From positions 2,345,501 to 2,409,500 of the forward strand of contig NZ_CP098023.1 in assembly GCF_030440425.1 (NCBI RefSeq): 64,000 nt of DNA, in the 5' to 3' direction. Positions 59,105-64,000 of this stretch are shown here, in pieces; the stretch's first letter is position 1, and the number at the start of each line of letters is the position of its first letter. The notes beneath the pieces were generated by a model, which did not search any database, was not told the DNA's origin, and worked only from the letters and a program-made list of their open reading frames with translations. The position numbers and the translations under genes are program-made. The DNA is from Microbulbifer sp. MI-G. Its GTDB lineage: Bacteria > Pseudomonadota > Gammaproteobacteria > Pseudomonadales > Cellvibrionaceae.

Positions 59105-60038
59105 TCCGACCCTGGCAGAGTGGTTGCCAAAAATTCACACTCTGGCCGAGCAGGCAAAGGCAGCGGGAATAGAGCCGACCCCAATCAGTGCACGCGAGGG
59201 TCTCGCCAGTCTCACGCGTCAGTTTGTCGACGCCGGACCCGACATGACAATCAAGGACTTTGTGATTCCCGGTGGCGCCTATCAGGTGCCGGTGCGCACC
59301 TTCTTGCCACAGCAGGCCAGCGGTGGTCCTGTCATCGTCTATGTGCACGGTGGCGGTCATATGGCGGGCAGCGTGACTGTGTACGACCCGATCTGCCGCC
59401 GTATCGCCGAAATCTGCCAGCGCTGCGTGGTTTCCGTTGAATATCGGCGCTCGCCAGAAAACCCCTACCCCGCCGGCCTCGCCGATCTGAATCAGGTGCT
59501 GGAAAACTTTGCTCCGACACTGTCAAACAGGGACATTGCCCACAACAGCCAAGTGATTTTAATGGGGGATTCCGCTGGCGGTGCGCTCTGTGCCACCCTG
59601 TGTGCTCGCTACCAGCACCGCGCCGACTCACCGATCCTCGGTCAGATCCTGGTGTATCCCAGCCTGGACTACACCATGGGCCACCAGTCTTACACCGAAA
59701 ACGGCCGTGGACATCTGCTGGAAGTGGAAAAGATCCGCTGGTATTTCCAAAACTATTTCAGTCGGGGAGAAGAGCGGGTACAGGCATCACCGCTGTCTAT
59801 GCCGGTGAGTGTGGGGCTGCCCCCCACCCTGGTATTCACTGCACAATTTGACCCCCTGCGCGATGAAGGGCATGCGTATGTGGAAAAGCTCCGGGCTGCC
59901 GGCGCGCAGGCCTGGCTGCACAACTTCGATGACATGATTCACGCTTTTCTAAATCTGGAGCAACTGGCACCCAGCGCGTGCAGTACCCTCTACCAGCGTA
60001 CTGCCGATTTTATTACCCAGTTGCTCTCAGACCAGTAA
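59091..60038 (+). CDS. HSL-type alpha/beta hydrolase (315 aa)
   Basis: A hormone-sensitive-lipase-family esterase: oxyanion motif HGGGH in VYVHGGGHMAGS (about 85-88), nucleophile Ser in MGDSAGGALC (about 160), Asp in FTAQFDPLRDEG (about 258), His in DMIHAFLNL (about 287). ATG start 59091 lies inside the MFS gene end; a longer frame from 59031 has no better start. No signal peptide, so cytoplasmic. In this cluster it could hydrolyse 3-hydroxybutyrate dimers or oligomers; not shown by sequence alone. Confidence 0.9.
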   Translation: MPTLDPTLAEWLPKIHTLAEQAKAAGIEPTPISAREGLASLTRQFVDAGPDMTIKDFVIPGGAYQVPVRTFLPQQASGGPVIVYVHGGGHMAGSVTVYDPICRRIAEICQRCVVSVEYRRSPENPYPAGLADLNQVLENFAPTLSNRDIAHNSQVILMGDSAGGALCATLCARYQHRADSPILGQILVYPSLDYTMGHQSYTENGRGHLLEVEKIRWYFQNYFSRGEERVQASPLSMPVSVGLPPTLVFTAQFDPLRDEGHAYVEKLRAAGAQAWLHNFDDMIHAFLNLEQLAPSACSTLYQRTADFITQLLSDQ

Positions 60039-60055
60039 CAGATTCCCGTAGGCCT

Positions 60056-60709
60056 TCATTGTCTGCTGGCGTCTGTCTGCTTGCCAGGTAAAGGTTTACC
60101 GAGGCTCTGTGCCTCGCGGATAAGTTGCTTGCGGTCGCGCAGGCCCGTCTTGCGCAGGATGGCGGTGACATGGCTCTTCACCGTGGGCTCGGTAATCCCC
60201 AGTTCAAAGGCAATTTGCTTGTTCAACATGCCCCGGGCGATCATCTGAAAAATACGCAGCTGTTGCGGCGTTAGTCCCTGCAGTCGCTCAATCAGTGTAC
60301 TGTGTGGCTGCGCTGCCAACAGCTCCTCAGCAAACCAGGTTTCGCCTCGCAGAACCGCCCTGATGCAGTTTTGGATTTCCAGCGGCTGTGCGGTTTTGGA
60401 GAGAAAGCCCACCGCACCGAATTGTGCAGCACCCGCTATACTTTCGGCACTGTCACTGCCAGACACCACCACCACCGGCACCTGCGGGTACTCTTTGCGA
60501 ATTCGTGCCAGGCCATTGTAGCCATCGCTGCCGGGCATATTTAAATCCAGCAGAAGCAGATCGAGATCCGCTTGTCGAGCGAGTGCCGCCAGGGTGGATT
60601 CCAGATCGACACTCTCGATCAGTTTCGCGTCGCTGGCATGCTGCAATGTGGCGAACAGAGCACTGCGATAAAGTGGGTGATCATCCGCAATCAGAATGGT
60701 ACTGCTCAT
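60056..60709 (-). CDS. LuxR/NarL-type response regulator, CrbR-like (217 aa)
   Basis: Receiver domain STILIADDHPLYRSALFATLQ with the phospho-Asp in LLLLDLNMPGSDG (about 56) and Lys in GFLSKTAQP, followed by a GerE HTH (GLTPQQLRIFQMIARGMLNKQIAFELGITEPTVKSHVTAILRKTGLRDRKQLI). Likely partner of the SSS-kinase at 54454. Start at ATG 60709; the longer frame from 60781 is intergenic. It ends 18 bp from the hydrolase on the opposite strand. Confidence 0.92.
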   Translation of the reverse strand: MSSTILIADDHPLYRSALFATLQHASDAKLIESVDLESTLAALARQADLDLLLLDLNMPGSDGYNGLARIRKEYPQVPVVVVSGSDSAESIAGAAQFGAVGFLSKTAQPLEIQNCIRAVLRGETWFAEELLAAQPHSTLIERLQGLTPQQLRIFQMIARGMLNKQIAFELGITEPTVKSHVTAILRKTGLRDRKQLIREAQSLGKPLPGKQTDASRQ

Positions 60710-60743
60710 CGCCAGAAACCGGGGGTTATTGTCTGGCTTCAGT

Positions 60744-61556
60744 CTACTGAGCTGTCCAGCCTCCGTCCACCGGCAGGGCAATGCCGGTCATGGTGGCTGC
60801 GGCATCGGACAGCAGAAAGACCACAAGCTGCCCGATCGCCGCAGGTTGTGTCGCCACAGGCAGCGGCTGCTTCTCTCCCACAAGAGCCATTTTGGCCCTC
60901 TCGATATCGATACCCTGCGCCTGGGCAATGGCTTGAATCTGCGGCTCAATCAGGGGCGTTTCCACCCAGCCGGGGCAAATCGCATTGACGGTTACCCCGG
61001 CCTTCGCGGACTCCAGGGCGAGCACTTTAGTGAGTCCTACCAAGCCGTGTTTGGCTGCGCAATAGGCGGCTTTCTTATTGGAAGCCACCAGGCCATGTAC
61101 CGATGCAATATTGATAATACGGCCCCAGCCGACCGCCAGCATCGCCGGCAGCACCTGTTGGCTCAAATAGAAAGGAGCATTCAGATTGACGGCAATAAGG
61201 CTGTCCCAACGCGCTTGTGGAAAATCCACCGCTGCTGATGTGTATTGAATGCCGGCGTTGTTCACCAGCACATCCACACTGCCGCCGAACTCCTGAGTGG
61301 CCACTACCAATTCGGTACATCCCCGCAGAGTGCTGAGATCAGCATTGCTGAATCCACAGTCAACAGCAAATTCCCGCGTGAAATCGGCTGCAAGGTCAGC
61401 ACCGGCACCGGCATCCAACAGGCCGTGCAACATGATCCGGTAGCCACTACCTGCCAACTCCCGCGCCACACCCAGCCCAATGCCACTGGTAGAACCGGTC
61501 ACCAGGGCCAGCTTGCAGGAGTGATCACCTTCAGACACCACAATTCTCCGTTTCAA
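60744..61556 (-). CDS. bdhA: 3-hydroxybutyrate dehydrogenase (SDR family)
   Basis: 270 residues. Oxidises 3-hydroxybutyrate to acetoacetate with NAD+. Cofactor motif VTGSTSGIGLGVARELAGSG (about 20-32), NNAGIQ, catalytic Ser in INIASVHGLVAS (about 151) and YxxxK in AAYCAAKHGLVGLTK (about 164-168). VNAICPGWVETPLIEPQIQAIAQAQGID is a strong signature of BdhA enzymes. The ATG at 61556 may be preceded in function by a GTG a few codons in (VSEGDHS). It is 35 bp upstream of the response regulator, likely in one operon. Confidence 0.93.
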   Translation of the reverse strand: MKRRIVVSEGDHSCKLALVTGSTSGIGLGVARELAGSGYRIMLHGLLDAGAGADLAADFTREFAVDCGFSNADLSTLRGCTELVVATQEFGGSVDVLVNNAGIQYTSAAVDFPQARWDSLIAVNLNAPFYLSQQVLPAMLAVGWGRIINIASVHGLVASNKKAAYCAAKHGLVGLTKVLALESAKAGVTVNAICPGWVETPLIEPQIQAIAQAQGIDIERAKMALVGEKQPLPVATQPAAIGQLVVFLLSDAAATMTGIALPVDGGWTAQ

Positions 61557-61867
61557 CTTGGTCAGTCGAAATTGATCCTAGCAAGGAGCAAATAGCCCGT
61601 CTGTATGACCAAGGTATGAGGCTTATGGCAAACACTTCAATAATAAAAAATACCGGGTCCCAGTGGAGATACCGCCTTCCAACTGCTCAGATGCCGATAT
61701 GGTTTGCAGGCCGCTTAAGAGGGCATCTCTCTCATTGGAAAGGGTTCTCGGCAGCTTCCCTGCAGACAGCAGCAGGGAGCCTGGTCTGTGGTGTTACAGC
61801 CTGCAATCACTTTTGCTGAACTCTCCCAGCGAGAGCATTTCTGAGGGGGGGGAAGTCACCCAAAAAA
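61557..61867. promoter_or_regulatory. Control region upstream of bdhA, no gene
   Basis: 311 bp holding the second copy of the shared 14-mer (61607-61620), 51 bp upstream of the bdhA start. No frame is convincing. A G8 run at 61845 lies near the end of the depolymerase gene. Confidence 0.45.
61607..61620. promoter_or_regulatory. Shared 14-bp motif GACCAAGGTATGAG (copy 2)
   Basis: Identical to 54371-54384. Located in the bdhA-regulator promoter region at about -50 relative to the start codon. A 10-base part also occurs by chance inside the RND gene (about 35947), so only the full 14-mer is informative. Confidence 0.5.
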
Positions 61868-62965
61868 CTACGGGGCGATCTCAGCAGAAACCTGCGGCAC
61901 ACGGCGCTCACGATTTGCGGAAACTGCCTCGGCATCGGGAACACGCCCTTTACCTTCCTCTGTCATCTCCTTCGCTTCAACCGGTTCGATGTGTGTTTTA
62001 TCAATGTGCCCAGCGTTGGTGCGCTTGGCACGTTTGTTGTTTCGCTGGAAGAAGTCTCCGAGATAATTGGCATAGTCAATGCTGACCGAATCCACATGGG
62101 CACCACTGGCATCGACACCGCCGGACCAGGTGTGTCCCAGACCATGGAACCAGAGCATGGAGACACGTCCATCCTGCCATACATGTTCATCGGCCGTGTG
62201 ACCGGGTGCGTCACTAAGGAGGTTGGAGCCGCGCAACTGCTTCACCCCATACACCTTGGCCATACCGTTGGCATTTTGTGTGTTGTAGCAAGCATTCACC
62301 ACAGTATCCTCAGCGCCATGGCCTATGCTGGCAATCTGGGTATCCAAATGGCTGGCATAATTGCCGGCATAATTGCGACAGCGACTGGCAACGTCGGCGC
62401 GCTCACAGTTGCCAATGGCCCCACTGGCACTGGTACCAATACTGGGCCCGGCACTGGCGCCAAAACCTGCAAAAATATCTGGAGCAATACAGGCGGCGGT
62501 GTTGGCAAAGACCGCTCCGGAGGAAAGGCCCGCGATATACACCTGGCTTGGATCGATATTGTGTGCGGCTTCGCCAGATAAGGCGGTGGCCAGACTAATC
62601 AGATTGGCGTAGTCACCGTGGCTGCGGGTACGTGGCCCCTGCCAGTAAGACCAACAGCCAAAACCCGCTTTGTTCGCCGCATCCGGCACGGCGATCGCCA
62701 TACCGTGGTTTTCCGCTGTTTCCTCCAGCTTCGCTGTCAAAAATGCATCGATAGATTGACTACAGCCATGTAGAAGGATCAGCAGCGCTTTGCCGTTACC
62801 GATGACCGAGGAGCTATCCGGAATAAACACATGCACCCGTTCAAAGCCACCTATGGCCACGTTTTGCTGCCAGGAACCAGCCATCACCGGGTTACTGCCA
62901 AAAACCGTAAACAGCGTACTGAGCAAAAAAATTGATAGCTGCTTGACCGGGTGTTCAGAAAACAT
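61868..62965 (-). CDS. Secreted PHB depolymerase-family esterase (365 aa)
   Basis: The signal peptide (QLSIFLLSTLFTVFGSNPVMA, cleavage about residue 29) precedes an alpha/beta hydrolase of the extracellular PHB depolymerase/feruloyl-esterase type. LLILLHGCSQSIDAF forms the oxyanion hole, nucleophile Ser in YIAGLSSGAVFANTA (about 147), Asp in SIGHGAEDTVVNA (about 220) and His in MLWFHGLGHTWSGG (about 279). It degrades poly-3-hydroxybutyrate outside the cytoplasm. No substrate-binding or Ig-like domain is attached, but a charged tail of about 60 residues is. It forms the front end of the 3-hydroxybutyrate route here. Confidence 0.88.
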   Translation of the reverse strand: MFSEHPVKQLSIFLLSTLFTVFGSNPVMAGSWQQNVAIGGFERVHVFIPDSSSVIGNGKALLILLHGCSQSIDAFLTAKLEETAENHGMAIAVPDAANKAGFGCWSYWQGPRTRSHGDYANLISLATALSGEAAHNIDPSQVYIAGLSSGAVFANTAACIAPDIFAGFGASAGPSIGTSASGAIGNCERADVASRCRNYAGNYASHLDTQIASIGHGAEDTVVNACYNTQNANGMAKVYGVKQLRGSNLLSDAPGHTADEHVWQDGRVSMLWFHGLGHTWSGGVDASGAHVDSVSIDYANYLGDFFQRNNKRAKRTNAGHIDKTHIEPVEAKEMTEEGKGRVPDAEAVSANRERRVPQVSAEIAP

Positions 62966-63482
62966 AGCTGGCGCCTCTTTATGGTATAGTGAGTAGGTGA
63001 AAACTGCGCTGCCTGTATGCCGCTCTCCTCACAGACAGTCAACCACTGGTCAACATAAAAGCTGTGTATAACAGACACAACTAGACTTAGGTCGGAGAGG
63101 TCTTTTAGAAACAGATACCGCCCGGATAAGAGCAACAACCCGATCAACCCAGATCGATGAATAGGGGGTGCGCCGGCGGCTTTTAAATTCACTTCCCCGG
63201 CAAGTGTTTGCAGTGATATCAGAATATGCTCGAGTAGACCCCTTCAAGACACTTTCCCCCACTGTTCCAGCACTCTCTGCCAACGTTTGTGATTCAATAC
63301 GATAAACTCTCCGTTGCACAAAATGCAGTGCTGAAAACCACGGTCCTTTTTACATTGAAACAGCACCAGAACCGCCGGGCCCTGGGGATAAAATTGTCTT
63401 CCATTGCTCTCTTTGTTGGTGATCGCATTGATTTGCTTGGTATCATTGCAACACCGTCTTGACGGGTTGTTGCAGCCTTCCA
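62966..63482. other. Interval between depolymerase and cmoA
   Basis: The first 250 bp hold the depolymerase promoter (TTTATG/GGTATAGT-type hexamers at 62970-62990). From 63244 to 63483 a minus-strand frame is open, listed separately at low confidence. No hairpin terminator or repeat is evident. Confidence 0.35.
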
Positions 63483-63483
63483 T
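63244..63483 (-). CDS. Doubtful hypothetical protein (79 aa)
   Basis: MEGCNNPSRRCCNDTKQINA...FQCKKDRGFQHCILCNGEFIVLNHKRWQRVLEQWGKVS. The C-terminal part has C-x2-C (HCILCNGE), which looks protein-like, but there is no good ribosome site and the start lies 20 bp from cmoA on the opposite strand. Not recognised. Confidence 0.3.
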   Translation of the reverse strand: MEGCNNPSRRCCNDTKQINAITNKESNGRQFYPQGPAVLVLFQCKKDRGFQHCILCNGEFIVLNHKRWQRVLEQWGKVS

Positions 63484-63502
63484 AAGTACATAGAAATATC
63501 CG

Positions 63503-64000
63503 ATGAGTAAACACGACAATCTTTACGCAAACCCGCTGAGGCAAGTGGCTGGTTTTGAGTTTGACCGCCAGGTTGTGGACGTTTTTCCGGATATGATCAA
63601 GCGCTCAGTACCCGGCTACGCTACCATTGTAGCCATGATCGGTACCCTGACAGAACGCTACGCCCAGGCGGGCAGCCGCTGCTACGACTTGGGCAGCTCC
63701 CTGTGCGCAGCCACCCTTGCCATGCGCCATCGCATCCCAGCAGCAAATTGTGAAATTATCGCCGTGGACAATTCCTCCGCAATGGTGGCGCAGGCCCGCG
63801 CTGTGCTCGCCGCAGACAGCGGAGAAATTCCGGTACAACTTATCTGCAGCGATCTGCAAACGGTTGCCATTGAAAACGCCTCGGTGGTGGTGCTGAATTT
63901 CACCCTGCAGTTTATCCCGCTGACAAAGCGCCGGCTGATCCTTCAGAAAATCTATGACGGCCTGCGACCGGGGGGGATTGTGATTCTCTCGGAGAAGGTG
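63503..64000 (+). CDS. cmoA: Carboxy-S-adenosyl-L-methionine synthase, 3' end outside window
   Basis: 166 codons are visible: [47 protein letters not shown]-binding motif [15 protein letters not shown] (about 63-77), [15 protein letters not shown], and [37 protein letters not shown]. CmoA makes carboxy-SAM from SAM and prephenate for CmoB, which modifies wobble U34 of tRNAs. The gene is usually about 245 codons long, so about a third is missing. Confidence 0.95.
   Translation, partial: MSKHDNLYANPLRQVAGFEFDRQVVDVFPDMIKRSVPGYATIVAMIGTLTERYAQAGSRCYDLGSSLCAATLAMRHRIPAANCEIIAVDNSSAMVAQARAVLAADSGEIPVQLICSDLQTVAIENASVVVLNFTLQFIPLTKRRLILQKIYDGLRPGGIVILSEKV

Noticed and set aside
61616..62085. Plus-strand frames opposite the bdhA promoter and depolymerase end
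   Set aside because: Overlapping frames without domains or ribosome sites, running against a well-supported depolymerase gene.

Overview
The window joins an AT-rich, mosaic accessory region (about 1-23.8 kb) to a GC-rich chromosomal region (about 23.9-64 kb). The core has a classic gammaproteobacterial block, pheS-pheT-ihfA-merR-tRNA-Pro, together with a TyrR-type regulator divergent from phenylalanine hydroxylase, an RND efflux operon, msrA, cmoA and a poly-3-hydroxybutyrate utilisation locus. This content suggests a marine gammaproteobacterium of the Cellvibrionales/Microbulbifer type. That placement is inference; no rRNA or other marker in the window fixes it.

Accessory region. From 13.4 to 23.8 kb lies a prophage-like integrative element. 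Its minus-strand early operon runs Cro-like repressor, a 37-aa protein, a P4-like leader, two small proteins, a replication initiator, DnaB and a Q-like antiterminator. Its plus-strand arm runs CI-like repressor, a LuxR-type HTH protein, DUF6378, an ASCH-like protein, an unusual repeat-bearing membrane protein, an excisionase-like protein and a tyrosine integrase abutting tRNA-Pro(GGG). Left of the Q-like gene (1-13.4 kb) the phage late region is broken up by about a dozen small minus-strand genes, mostly secreted, lipoprotein or membrane proteins. Several of these end in integron attC-like sites. The gene groups begin next to copies of one repeat that ends in ATAAATG|TTA, and they are separated by duplicated pieces of phage DNA: three DUF1364 copies, an endolysin tail, the end of the Q-like gene with its terminator, and a CCGG hairpin terminator. 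Two IS3-family elements with intact target duplications interrupt two of these genes, and the 3' end of a group II intron lies in the array. No integron integrase is present, so this is a cluster of cassettes without an integrase embedded in a prophage.

Core region. 23.9-28.4 kb: tRNA-Pro, merR-like, ihfA, pheT, pheS. The rplT/rpmI/infC genes usually found before pheS are replaced by a MITE-like IS remnant. 28.9-35.6 kb: VOC protein, CaiB-type CoA transferase, Mpo1-like protein, TyrR and PhhA (divergent, with a TyrR box), Lrp/AsnC regulator, CPA2 antiporter. 35.6-41.4 kb: a translationally coupled RND efflux operon. 41.7-51.6 kb: glutaryl-CoA dehydrogenase, TRIC-type channel, TAP-family lipoprotein hydrolase, 3-mercaptopyruvate sulfurtransferase, MsrA, a J-domain protein, DUF599, and an M16C protease with 3'-end frameshifts. 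52.1-63.0 kb: TonB receptor, SSS-domain hybrid kinase (CrbS-like), MFS transporter, alpha/beta hydrolase, NarL-type regulator (CrbR-like), 3-hydroxybutyrate dehydrogenase and secreted PHB depolymerase. Together these read as a complete route from extracellular polyester to acetoacetate, with its own sensor. cmoA runs off the right edge.
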